Notes under the pieces: generated by a model | The model's input: the letters and a program-made list of their open reading frames with translations, nothing else | What the model was told of the DNA's origin: nothing | Databases searched by the model: none | Position numbers and translations under genes: made by a program | Assembly: GCA_036872755.1 (NCBI GenBank) | Contig: JAVHNS010000001.1 | Span: 2,480,001 to 2,544,000 of the forward strand | Reading direction: 5' to 3' | Origin: Orbilia blumenaviensis | Taxonomy: Eukaryota > Ascomycota > Orbiliomycetes > Orbiliales > Orbiliaceae | DNA length: 64,000 bases | In this document: one piece after another, positions 1 through 11,138 of the stretch | How the letters are laid out: each line of letters begins with the position of its first letter | Numbering within the stretch: the stretch's first letter is position 1

Positions 1-792
1 AGAAATCCAACGCCACATGGGCAGCCCAGAACCTACAACTCCACGCCCACAGTTTATTCTGCGTGGCATTCGAATACCTCAGGATCTTATGCTGCGATAG
101 ATACGCTATATTCTCCAGCGATTGGTACACAATGTTAACGCACACCTGAGCGTATGCGATCTGGCGTAGCTGTTGGTCCTTCGGCGGGGATTCGTAGACT
201 TGGACGGCCCATTCGGCTATTCCGAAGAGACCCCACAGGCGGGAGAAGATTCGGAAGTCGGAGATAAGGCTTGATAGAGATCTTAGGCGGACTTCTAGGG
301 AGCGGATTTTGGGAAATGGGGGGAGGGGGTGGGTTGTGGCGGCTTTTAGGATGTCGATGCCGGCTGGTAGGGGACCGTTTACGCGTTCGAGAGCGGCGGT
401 TAGGGCCATTAAGGTGTAGCCTGTTAGCATTAGGAGTTTGTCGGTGCCGGAGGTTGTGGAGAGGATTCTGTTTTTTTTAATTATTTTGTTAGTTTTTGGT
501 TTAAGCTTCTTGAGCTGTTTGGGGAATGTTATGTATGTCGTGCTGTTTTAAGCAAATGTAAAAAAACGGACCTGTTGACATGTGCTAGATTATCGCGACC
601 CTTCCTGTGCTTGATTATGAACTGGAACCAGCGCGAGAGATGGCCTACTGTGGTTGTAGTAGGTTTCGGACGGTTGTAGTTTGCGCCGTAGGGTGCCATG
701 GGTTTGTAGGAGCCTTCGGCATTGTTTTGGTTGCCGTAAGGGTCCGGTCCTTGCATTGGGACGCCTTCGAAGCCGGGGCCGCCGTCTGCCAT
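1..792 (-). CDS. PEX11-family peroxin (Pex11C-like), 3' end cut by the window edge
   Basis: Peroxisomal membrane protein expected to act in peroxisome elongation and division. Two exons are visible on the minus strand: 792..572 and 467..1, with an intron 571..468 (donor GTCCGT, acceptor CAG, branch-like CTAAC). The join gives AACAG|A in frame, so 'HVNR' continues into 'ILSTTSGTDKLLML'. About 229 residues are present. The first ~45 are Gly/Pro/Asn-rich. The rest carries the PEX11 pattern: a 'SGTDKLLMLTGYTLMAL' helix, 'LSSLISDFRIFSRLWGLFG', 'EWAVQVYESPPKD' and 'QNKLWAWSCRFWAAHVALDF', the order seen in fungal Pex11C proteins. The ATG at 792 is the first in frame. The C-terminus lies outside the window. 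The gene diverges from the Mhr1 gene. Family assignment is by recalled motif similarity. The alternative is another member of the Pex11/GIM5 group. Confidence 0.85.
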
Positions 793-1909
793 TGTTGATT
801 TCCTTTTCTTTCTTTTCTTTCTGTTTTTATTATTGTATTATATTTGTTTCTCTTTTTTGGTTTGGTTTCTGATCAAGGGGAGGCTAGGTAGATATCTTGA
901 GATTATGCGCTCCGGAGCAGCATTGCCGTGGTATTAGGATTGGTGATATGTTTTTGGTGATGTTTATGCTGATGTTGATGTTGACGATGATGATGATATT
1001 GGAAGGGGAGAAAGCGAACGAAGCAGGGAAATATGGAGAGGCGCACGAACAACACAGGCCCTTTTTTTTTGCTTTGGGTGAACGTGAATGGCTCGCCGCC
1101 GTTCAGCCGAGGTTCAAAAACAAAAAACTCAGGCGGCTGTGGAGAGGATAAGGCAGCTCGCAGGGTTAGCTACTTTATCGTTATAGTTAGTGATAGCGGG
1201 AGCCGGGATAGGAATATATGACGGCTTGGTATAGATGAATAGTTTTTTTTTTTTTGTGAAGGTATGTTTGGTATTTAGATAGCTGTTTTGGTATAGACTT
1301 GAGAAGAAGAAGCTAGAAGGCCTGCTACTAATACACCTACCGAGGGATACCGCGATCGAGTGGAGTGGAGTGTAACTATCTGACAGTTACAAGCGCTGTG
1401 AAGGGAAGAGTATTGCATATATATCGATCTAACGCCATTCATTATCCACCAGAGCAGCCGGTTCTTGATAGTGTAGTGGGGTTATAATCGAACCCCGCTA
1501 TCCATCATCCGTACTTCCGTACTTCCCATCCCGCGATTCTTCCCGTCGTCCATTTTTGTATGTATGTACTGTTCAACGGCAACAGCCGACGATACACAAC
1601 AAGGAAAAAACGTGTTGAGCGAGGATTACCAGCTGTTGTATATTCCGTGTTGAGTCTTGTAGACTAAGCTGTATTTTGCGTTGTGATTTGACTTTCTGCT
1701 TGCTGCCGCATGCTCACGTGATCTACAACATCACCAACAACACAATTAAGTTCTTTTATTTATTCCGAAATTCGATAGTATATCCAGCTTCACTGCAGTC
1801 TCAACCCCCCCCCAGTCGTCGACGACCAAGCCCTCCAATCTCAACCCACCGTCGACCTTCCTCCCCCCCCTCTCTCACACACACACACATACACATCAAT
1901 ATAAATACA
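793..1909. other. Intergenic region between divergent PEX11-like and MHR1 genes
   Basis: Shared 1.1-kb upstream region. It is T/C-rich near both starts, with a CA-rich microsatellite-like tract around 1875-1900 just before the MHR1 start. It holds a hairpin at 1470-1504. The short ORFs here show no recognisable protein. Confidence 0.6.
1470..1504. repeat. Short hairpin with a GGGGTT/AACCCC stem
   Basis: A perfect 6-bp stem GGGGTT...AACCCC encloses a 7-nt loop (ATAATCG). A weaker outer pairing GATAG...CTATC lies around it. The plus strand reads TAGTGTAGTGG (like a pol III A box) and the minus strand reads GGTTCGATTA (like a B box), but in opposite orientations, so it is not a tRNA gene. Confidence 0.4.
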
Positions 1910-2892
1910 ATGCGCCCCCCGACAGCATTGTGGGCCAAATTCGTGCCCCTCCCGAAAGTAATCACCGCCGAATCCCTCGTCCTCACGTTCCCCGAAAAAC
2001 GGAAATGGAAAACCCGAGAACCTTATAAGCGGGAAAAGCCCGTGCAGGACTACGTCGGTGATATGGCCCGCGAGGCGAATCCGCTGGGGAGCCATATTTA
2101 CTTTTATACTCATATCACGAGCAAGAGGGTTATTTACTCGCTTTATCAGAATTTATATGTATGTCTCTGTTCCATTTTTTATTTACCATTTTTCTTTATT
2201 TTTTAAAAAAAAATCATATGTTTGAGCCGGAGGGGCTAACTTGAGAGTCCGTTTTTTGTTTTTTTGTGCATGTATAGAACAGCAAAGCGATGAAGCAAGT
2301 AACCTTCATGGGCAAAAAATCCGTCCCATCAGCCCTCCGAAAAGACCACTGGACCCCCTTCCTCACCGCCTCCTTCACAAACCCATCGACGGGACTAAAA
2401 GCCTTCCAACACCTCCGCGAGCTACGGAAAATGCACGAAACCCAATGGGACATCGAGCTGAAATCCAAAAAGATGAAAGAGCGGAGTAAGATCCTACAGG
2501 ACCAGCGGGGGAACTCGATCGCTGATCTGGCCGCGATATGTAAGAGGGATGTGACCGGTGAGGAGAAGGTTAGGGTTCGGTGGATGAATATTTATGATGC
2601 GGAGTATGCGAGGGAGTGGCCGGAGTGTGTGGTTCATGATGTGGAGACGCAGAAGGGGATTAGGTTTCACGCCAGGAGGATGGGGAAGTTTGTGCCTGGG
2701 GAGGAGGGGGAGAAATTAAAGATCGAGGCTGCGGAAGGGGTGCAGCAGATTCAAGAGGGTGCGAAGGCCGAGGGTGCACGGATTGAGCCACCTGAGGGTG
2801 TTGAAGGGCAGAAGGTTGAGAGTATACCGGATGTGAAGGCTGAGGCTGTGCCGGAGCCGCCGAAGAAGTCGGGCTTTGCTTTCTGGCGGTGA
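1910..2892 (+). CDS. MHR1: Mitochondrial large-subunit ribosomal protein mL67 / Mhr1
   Basis: Predicted mitochondrial protein of the Mhr1 family (called 'transcriptional regulation of mitochondrial recombination'). In yeast Mhr1 is both large-subunit protein mL67 and a homologous-pairing factor for mtDNA. Exons 1910..2158 and 2278..2892 are separated by a 119-nt intron (GTATGT donor, TAG acceptor, GCTAAC branch) and give 287 residues. Family signatures are 'NPLGSHIYFYTHITSKRVIYSLY' split over the text as NPLGSHIYFY and SKRVIYSLY, then 'MKQVTFMGKKSVPSALRKD', 'HLRELRKMHETQWD' and 'MNIYDAEYAREWPECVVHD'. The C-terminal ~60 residues are Glu/Ala/Pro-rich and low in complexity. The reading frame is open upstream of 1910, but 1910 gives the usual N-terminus ('LWAKFVPLPKVITAES') just after the CA-rich leader, so I chose it. 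Identification is by recalled family pattern and the match is strong. Confidence 0.88.
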
Positions 2893-4263
2893 GAAGAGAG
2901 TAGATCTTTGGGTCTTTTTTTTTTTTTTTTTGGTGCTAGGATGAACGTTTCTTCGTGTATATTATATCCGCCGTATATATTCTGTAAATACCCCCCCCTT
3001 TTCCCCAATTCTTGGTCTGGCAGCAGCGGCAACAGCGGCAGGCTGTTGATTATGACCTACTCACCTTTTTTTGAAGACTACCATAGCTACAGGTCACGTT
3101 TCCTGGATTATACTGTATTTTAATCATAATACGTACACAAAACTGGTATCCAGCGGGGTATTGACTATGTCAGTACCTAGTATTTTTCATAAACAATACT
3201 GGTTATATTTGAAATTTATATTAATATTGGCATCAATATGCACCCTGGGCCCGCTAACATACGGCACTATGATGCTAACTGATAAAGCAGCTTTGCGGCA
3301 ATCCCTCAAAAAAAAAGAAGAAAAAAAAAAAAAAGAAACTAAGACGTTTTGTATTTGAGGTCCCAATTTCAGTCTGACCTGGATCAATGGGGCCATTTAG
3401 TTTCTTCTAAAACGCATTTAATAAGCTAGGCCGTTTAAATTTGTCGGTGACGAGACGCTTTGTAAAGATACCAGTGGGGGTGGTGTCTACCTAAGTACCT
3501 AGGTTTTTGCTATCCGTACTAACTGAGTACGAGGGGTTCTGGCAATTGTAAGGGGAAAGTGCAATGTGGGTCATATATTCGCATTCCTGGAGAATACAGT
3601 CACTCTTACGCAATTATGTGTATGTAATAAGAACCCATCTATATACGATATAGTACATGATTATGGATTACTCAATCAGATTCGACGAAGCGTGGAAAAT
3701 AAAAACTAGAAATTAGTAATAGAAATCGAAATGAATAGCATACCTTCCTACAGAGGTGCCTAGACAGCCTGTTAGTGCTCTATGTAAGCTATGAGTGACC
3801 GGCAGGAGGGGATATGTTTCATTGTCAATTAATAATCGAGTCCGCGGCACCACCGCGCACCTTTCACGGATGAATATCAAGTTTGCCTTTGTTGCAATGT
3901 TTGTGTTGGGCCGTTAGTCAGTTAGCTCCTCCTGCACACTAGCTTTCTAAGCTAAGATAATCCGGGCCCTGCAAACTGCAAGGTTCGTCTTTGGCTTTTT
4001 TTTAAGACTTCCTTCCCATATCCATCTTCTTCTTCGTCAGTCTGATTCAGAGTCGGTAAATTCTTGGAGGTTCCGTGAGTCACCAAGGGTTCGTGGGTTT
4101 ATTTTTACCTTTTAAATCCACCTCTTCTCTCTTTCGGAGCTTTGATAAACTCTTTTGATCGTTGTTTGCGACAGGCACCTACTTTTTATCTTTATCTTTC
4201 TTTGTGTAGAGGTTCTTTTTCTTTTTTTTTTCAAAAGCGCGCCGTCGAACGATTTTCGCAGCA
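2893..4263. other. Intergenic region MHR1-EFL1
   Basis: 1.37 kb between two genes on the same strand. It is AT-rich with T and A homopolymers (for example 2908-2930 and 3308-3333). The last ~250 bases are T/C-rich, as expected for the EFL1 leader. No supported gene was found. Confidence 0.6.
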
Positions 4264-7200
4264 ATGCCGGTAATATCATCACAGCAGCTGATTGCTCTGC
4301 AGAGCGACAGCGAGTTCGTACGGAATGTAAGATCTGATACACTCTAAATTATCACCTCCTGCGTGTCGACGTCACTAACCAGGATATATCTCTACCCTCT
4401 AGATTTGTATATTAGCCCACGTCGTAAGCATCCCCCAATCCACTACCCCGCCATCGATTCCATCTACTACCCCTCCACCATCACCACCACCAAACCCCCC
4501 ACTACACGTTATTTACCCCCCCCCAAAAAAATAAATAATTCTAGATTACCCTCTATAACTCTCGGGAATAACTGAGACTTAAAATTAGGACCACGGAAAA
4601 ACTAGTCTCAGCGATTGTCTCCTCTCCTCAAATGGCATCATCAGCCCCAAACTCGCGGGGAAAGTCCGCTTCCTCGATTCCCGACCCGATGAGCAAATCC
4701 GCGGTATAACAATGGAATCCTCCGCTATATCGTTATATTTCCAAAGTCTGAAGCCACCTGTACCGCCGAGCACGACACCTTCATTGCAGGATTATTTGAT
4801 AAATCTGATCGATTCGCCCGGACATATTGATTTTTCGTCTGAGGTTTCTACGGCGTCGAGGCTTTGTGATGGGGCGTTGGTGTTGGTTGATGCGGTTGAA
4901 GGGGTGTGTTCGCAGACGGTTACGGTGTTGAGGCAGACGTGGATTGAGCATCTCAGGCCGGTTTTGGTGATTAATAAGATTGATAGGTTGATCACTGAGT
5001 GGAAGATGTCGCCGGCGGAGGCGAATGTGCATCTGGGGAAGTTGTTGGAGCAGGTTAATGCTGTCATGGGGAGTTTTTTTGCCGGGGAGAGGATGGAGGA
5101 TGATTTGAAGTGGAGGGAGCAGATGGAGTTGAGGCAGAAGCAGAAGGCGGTTAGGAGGGAGTCTGCGTCCAAAGCTGCGGAAGACGCTGAGGTGGAGAGG
5201 TTGGGGATCGAGGATGGGTATGAGGAGAAGGATGATGAGGATTTGTATTTTTCGCCGGAGAAGTTCAATGTCATCTTTGCGAGTGCGATAGATGGGTGGG
5301 CGTTTACGGTTAAGGACTTTGCGGCGATTCATGAGAAGAAGCTGGGGGTTAAGAGGGCGGTTTTGGAGAAGATCCTATGGGGGGATTTTTATCTGGATCC
5401 GAAGACGAAGAGGGTGCTCAAGAAGAGACATCTGAAGGGACGGAATTTGAAGCCGATGTTTGTGCAGTTTGCGCTCGACAATATCTGGGCGATCTACGAT
5501 AACATTCTACGAAAGGACCGAGATCAGGAGAAGGTTGAGAAGATCGTGCAGACTTTGGGGATCAAAGTACTTCCTAGGGACCTGAAGGCGAAGGATTCTC
5601 GAGCTTTACTGTCGACGATATTTACGCAATGGCTTCCTCTATCTCGCGCCGTTCTCGGAACCGTAGTCAGCCAGCTTCCGTCACCACCGACCGCTCAGAA
5701 GCAGAGAGTGACGAATCTGATCGAAAACAGTCCTGGTGGAGCGGCGTCAATTGCCCCGGAAATCAAGAACGCTATGGAGAATCTCAATACAAAAGACGAA
5801 TTGATCGTCGCCTACGTCAGCAAGATGATATCAGTTCCTGAAAAGGACCTCCCCAGAAACCAGAGAGAGAAATTAACGGCAGATCAGCTACGAGAAATAG
5901 GCCGTATCAAGCGACAGGAGATGGCAAGGGCGCTTGCGGCTGCGGCTGCGAGCGAGACCGCCTCGGTTGGCGGAGAATCTACAGCGGATTCGGAATACGA
6001 GAAGGTCGTTATCGATATGCGAAACTCCGGTCTTGAAACAGCGGACTCGAATGCCAATAGCGGAACAGGTAATTCTGGAGGTGCAGATGGGAATGTGACA
6101 CCGGCGGACCCTGACAGAGAACACCTCATTGGATTTGCAAGGTTGTACAGCGGGACGATATCAGTCGGGCAGACCCTTAACGTTCTAGGCCCGAAATACG
6201 ATCCTCGATACCCTGATCAACATGTCTCATCGATTACAGTTACAGATCTTTACTTGATGATGGGTAGGGAACTTGTTGCGCTGGAAAAAGTCCCCGCTGG
6301 CAACGTTTTTGGAATCGGTGGACTGGAAGGGAAAGTTCTAAAGAATGCAACATTGTGTTCGACTGTAACTGGTGGAGCCAACCTTGCGAGCGTGGCTGGC
6401 ATGAAAGGCGCACCGATTGTCAGAGTTGCTTTGGAACCAAAGAATCCGAGTCAGTTGCAGCAGATGATTAAGGGTCTGAAGCTTTTGGAGCAGTCGGACC
6501 CTTGTATGGAGTACCTTGTCCAGTCGAATGGAGAGCATGTTATTCTAACGGCGGGAGAGCTGCATTTGGAGGTAAGAGTGACATATCAATGTTTTAGGTG
6601 AAAACAACCACTAAACGAAATGTGATTTCACAGAGATGCCTGAAGGATCTTCGAGAGCGCTTCGCAAAGGTTGAAATCGAGGCATCTAAACCAATCGTGC
6701 CGTACCGAGAGACCATTCTGTCTGTGGCTGAGATGCCGCCTCCGAAGAATCAAAACTTACCCCGAGGTACGGTTGTGATAAGCACGCCCGGCAAACATGT
6801 GACATTCAAGCTACGAGTGCGACCACTACCTTCAAAGGCTATTGAGTACCTTGAGGAAAACGTTGGGACGCTTCAGAAGTTTTTCGCCGAGAAACAATCT
6901 GAACGTGATGGTGATGATTTAATATTAACAACAACAGTTGGCGAGGAAGCAAAAGGATGCCTTCCGATTGAAGAATTTGAGAAGGGTTTCCAGTCGGCCT
7001 TGATAGCTGGAGCAACGAAGGATACCAGGAATGTGTGGACAGATACCGTCAGCAAGATATCCTCGTTCGGGCCACGCAGAGCAGGGCCGAACGTTCTGAT
7101 TGATAATGCCAATGTCCTACGAAGGATACTACGGGAAGAAGATGAGACAGATTCGACTCATAATGACAGCGGCAACACGGACGAGGAGAGCCACGAATCG

Positions 7201-8022
7201 ACATCGTTACAGATCACAATCAAGGACTTCCGTGACAAGATCATAACAGCATTCCAGAATGCAACATTTCAGGGACCACTGTGCAACGAACCCATGCAGG
7301 GAGTTGCCGTTTTTCTCGACGAAGTCAAAGTCGAGATCGCGGAGGAGGAAGTCGAGGCTCTGCGAATGAAAATCGGGCAACTAATCGGTGAGGTCATCAC
7401 GGCTATGACTTCGGCCATACGACAAGGGTTTTTGGACTGGTCACCGAGACTGCTGCTGGCCATGTATTCGTGTGAAATTCAAGCATCCAGTAAGCACGAG
7501 ACAACACATTCCTACATTATCCCCCAGATCCCAAGCTTTACAGGGATCTTTTGCTTGACAGCCTTGTAGAGTATTTTTGTGTGGCTAACGAATTTTTCGC
7601 GCGATTGCGATCCACCCCCTCCGGGGAAAAAATTAATAGGTGAGGTACTTGGTAAAGTTTACGGCGTCATCACGCGTCGACGCGGACGCATAGTAGCTGA
7701 AGAAATGAAAGAGGGGACGCCGTTTTACACGATCAATGCGCTGTTACCGGTGGTCGAGTCGTTCGGGTTTGCAGATGAGATTAGGACCAAAACGTCTGGA
7801 GCGGCGTCGCCGCAATTGATCTTTAGCGGGTTTGAGAATATACTTGACGAGGATCCGTTTTGGGTGCCGCATACTGAGGATGAGTTGGAAGATCTGGGGG
7901 AGCTGGCGGATAGGGAGAATGTCGCGAAGAGGTATATGGACGGGGTGAGGGTGAGGAAAGGGTTATTTGTGGCGAAGAAGATGCTGGCGGGCGCTGAGAA
8001 GCAGAGTACGAGGAAGAAGTGA
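4264..8022 (+). CDS. EFL1: Elongation factor-like GTPase 1 (60S ribosome maturation)
   Basis: Cytosolic GTPase of the EF-2 family (Ria1/Efl1) that with Sdo1/SBDS releases the anti-association factor Tif6/eIF6 from pre-60S subunits. Five exons: 4264..4326, 4403..4423, 4589..6571, 6634..7489 and 7640..8022, giving 1101 residues. All junctions keep frame: VRN|ICILAHV|DHGKT, GELHLE|RCLKD, and a split AGT before EVLGKVYG. GTPase motifs are AHVDHGKTSL (G1), RGITMESS (G2), DSPGHIDF (G3) and NKIDR (G4). Domain II/III segments ('[16 protein letters not shown]', '[16 protein letters not shown]') and the C-terminal '[15 protein letters not shown]' are EF-2-like. Acidic and Ala-rich insertions around residues 180-215 and 440-500 are typical of EFL1 and absent from EF-2. 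Exon 2 is only 21 nt. The full-length family match makes EF-2 itself unlikely, because the diphthamide region is not EF-2-like. Confidence 0.95.
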
Positions 8023-10188
8023 AGTTTTTCTTTTAACATACACTTCTGCTCACTTACCCTCCCACCTACCCACAAGCTCTCTCTTGCACGCACGCACGCA
8101 TGCACATATGCACGACGGAGAAAAAGCGAGCAAAAAGATGCTTGGGGGACGGAGAATCGGGTAGTTGCAGCCAATTGGGAGAGGTGTATGGGGGGTGGTG
8201 GTGAAGTTGGTCCGGCAGGTTGCGGACCAGGAACATGGCCATTTTGCATACGATATGATACTAACACGACCAAGCTCCATATACCATTTTTTACTTGACC
8301 TTACTTGCTTTACTCACTTGACTTGACTTGGGTATAGTCTGCCAGCTGCTCCACCCGATCGAAGTTCGGGGTGGGAAAGAGGGGGGGCGACGACAGAAAG
8401 ACGTAAGTAAGGAAGCATGTCAGACAGGATAGGACGTGCTTCTCGAACGTGTAATTTAACAGAATCCAAAAAGAAACAATACACCATTTACTGCTTAGTA
8501 TTACTTACATACGTTATCGGGATCGTAAAAGCATGAAGCACGAGGTTAGTTAGTGGGTAACGTCAAGATGTATGTATGTAATAAACTATGGAGTCGTACT
8601 ATTATAGCCCTGTGAAGGTGAATACTTTTCGATCCAAGATGTGAACCCACCACCCCCGGCCATGCTCCATGGTGTAATTAAGTAAGTGCTAGCCAGCCTT
8701 GACAGCCATCCTGAGCGAATGAACGAACGAGCGAAAAGAAATGCGAAAAAAAAAGAAGAATGCCCTCGGCAATATGACCAACGGCGGTACCGACCGAGGT
8801 TCAAAACAAAGCAGAAGAAAAAAGTACATACACTACTAGGTGCGAATTCCATCACATTATTATAACATACTTGCATACCTGACGACGACCTCACAACATT
8901 GCACGGAGTCACGGTAACTACTGCTAATATCAATATCAATATCAATATCACTCCTGCTACAGCTGCTTAAATTGGTTGTATAATCAAATCAATCAATCAA
9001 CAGAGAAGAGTAAGTCTGTCGGTCGGTCGGTCGGTCAGAATGTAGGCTCTGGCCTTGGAGGGTGGGGACTTCCCTTATTTGTTTACGCTTCCCAGGCCTC
9101 GCATTGGCAGCCAATCATTGAAGCCGAAGCCAGAAAAAAGCTGGTCCTGCGAGAGAGCCAGCCAGCCAGCCAGCCAGAGGGAACAATGGCGACCTGAACA
9201 AGGCCGAACGAGAAGAAGGAAGTAGCAGCAGCAGAAGCAGAAGCAGGGCGTGCTACTCCTCCTCCTCCTCCGCCGCCGCCGTCCCTCTTTCCCTTCCCTT
9301 TCCCTCCACCACCCCCCCAGCCTCCTCCCTTCTTTCTAGTCCCAAGTCCAAGTCCCCAGTCAGCGCCAGTCCAATCCAGTCAGTCTCAGGTCGGTTCTCG
9401 TCCTCGCTCGTTTCATACACTACTCTCGCTCTCACTCACTTTTCCCTTCCCTTTCCCTTCTCATCCATTTCCACCCTCCACCGCCGTCATCACATCTCAT
9501 CCTGTCCTATCCTGTTCTCTCTCCACGATAACAAAAAACAAAGTCCACACTTTGGCCCCAGAGATCTTGACGATTTCACCGCCCTCTCTCGACCCCGCGA
9601 TTTTTAACTCTGTTTAAAAATCGCCTGCTCGAGTTTGATTGTCGACTTTCACGGCCCATTATTTCCCCCAGTTGCTCACAACGCGTCAACACCTAATACA
9701 AACCTCTTTGCTTTGCTTTGAGGGTCTTGTCGCGCCGGGAGCCTGTTAGATAATAGATATCGTGGTCCGTAGCCCTTCTTTTTCTACCGTCCCGAAATAC
9801 CTTTTTATCTATTTCACTATTCTCTTTTTCCTTCTGTCTTGTGTATGTTTGTGTGTACTTGATGTCGGAGACTTCCAATCGGCGGAAGTTATTTGGATGC
9901 TTCTCTTGCTCTCGCTCGTTTCGTTGTTGAATCGCCGCTATTCTATTCTCCGGAACGAGTAGCCATTGTCGCTCCCGATCCTCTTGGCTGAATTCCCATA
10001 CCACTTCTTCTATTTTATCTTTTGATTCTATTCTATTCTATTTTATTTCACGCTTGTATTTGCTTCATATTTTTATTTTTCTTTCTTTTTTCTTAAATCG
10101 GCATTTTATTTCGTGAAGATACAATAAGGCTAACTCGCTTCCGACCGGATACAGTTTTTAAGAACATTATCATTTTAAATCGCCCATC
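8023..10188. other. Intergenic region EFL1 to Mpv17/PMP22 gene, with microsatellites
   Basis: 2.2 kb without a supported gene. It holds short tandem repeats: (AATATC)n at 8926-8950, GGTC repeats near 9019-9036 and CCAG repeats near 9160-9177. From about 9240 to 10180 it becomes strongly pyrimidine-rich, which looks like a long promoter plus 5' leader for the downstream gene. Confidence 0.6.
8926..8950. repeat. (AATATC)n microsatellite
   Basis: About four tandem copies of a 6-nt unit in intergenic DNA. Confidence 0.85.
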
Positions 10189-11138
10189 ATGCCTGTCAAA
10201 GGAAAGACCCCAGGGCAGACGTACATTCAGTCGTACCTGCACCTGCTCCAGACGAACCCTCTGTACGAGAACTCCCCTCCTCTCCCCTCCTCTCATCAAT
10301 CCATTTAATATATCTTCCGAAATATCGCATATGGATGAAGGGATGAATGAATGAATGACGCTAACAATGGTTTGTCGGAATCGCTCAGTCAGACGAAGAT
10401 GGTGACGTCTGGTACCCTGTCTGCCCTCCAGGAACTTCTCGCATCGCTCATTGCCGGCGACAAGAAGCATGGCAGCTATTTGACCCCACGTGTGCCGATG
10501 ATGGCCATCTATGGCGCCTTCATCTCCGCCCCACTCGGTCACTTGCTCATCAATGTCCTCCAGCGCGCTTTCCGAAATCGCACTTCGACTCGCGCCAAGA
10601 TCCTTCAAATCCTGGTCAGCAACTTCATTGTTGCTCCCATCCAGAATGTTGTCTACCTCGCCAGCATGGCCATCATTGCTGGTGCCAGGAAGAAGGAGAA
10701 TGTTAAGGCTATGGTCAGGACGGGTTTCTTCCCCGTCATGAAGGTCAGCTGGATTACCAGCCCGTTGGCTTTGGCCTTCGCTCAGAAGTTCTTGCCCGAG
10801 CACGCTTGGGGTATGTGTTAACAATTTCTCCGACTTGGTTATGATTCGGTGATTTGAAGCATATGCTAACAATTTGTGAAAATAGTCCCATTCTTCAACC
10901 TCATTGGTTTCATTATCGGAACCTACGTTAATGCGCTGACTAAGAAGAAAAGAATGGCCGCGCTCGAGAAGAAGAAGGTGAGCTGATACCAAAACCCCCG
11001 ATATATAAGTTGAAAGATACTATTTCTCCCAGTGCGAACGGTTCGTCTAACATACTTTTTTTGTTACTAATACAGAACTCACAGTATGGCAAGGAGCATC
11101 ACAAGGACTCCTATTACTCCAAGGGTGACTACCGTTGA
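10189..11138 (+). CDS. Mpv17/PMP22-family membrane protein, candidate Woronin sorting complex (WSC) protein
   Basis: Small multi-pass membrane protein, probably peroxisomal. In Pezizomycotina one PMP22-like member (WSC) sorts Hex-1 assemblies to make Woronin bodies. Exons 10189..10262, 10389..10810, 10886..10977 and 11076..11138 give 216 residues. Joins: 'LLQTNPL|QTKMVTSG', 'EHAW|VPFFN' and 'LEKKK|NSQYG'. The Mpv17 pattern is clear: 'YLHLLQTNPL' then TKM at the N-terminus, 'GDKKHGSYLTPRVPMMAIYG', 'FISAPLGHLLINVLQ', 'LVSNFIVAPIQNVVYL', and 'VSWITSPLALAFAQKFLP' followed by 'WVPFFNLIGFIIGTYVN'. The lysine-rich tail follows the last membrane segment. A second in-frame acceptor 9 nt downstream (exon 4 from 11085) would drop Asn-Ser-Gln. 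The family is secure. WSC orthology, rather than another Mpv17 paralogue, is inference. Confidence 0.85.

Noticed and set aside
1465..1505. Possible tRNA remnant (TAGTGTAGTGG and GGTTCGATTA boxes)
   Set aside because: The A-box-like and B-box-like sequences lie on opposite strands, and no cloverleaf or anticodon arm can be formed. It is kept only as a hairpin.
4781..5332. Minus-strand ORFs of 183 and 160 codons over the EFL1 GTPase domain
   Set aside because: They are antisense shadows of a clearly conserved coding exon.
8586..8951. 121-codon hydrophobic minus-strand ORF
   Set aside because: The N-terminal Ile/Leu run derives from the (AATATC)n microsatellite, and the rest shows no conserved pattern.
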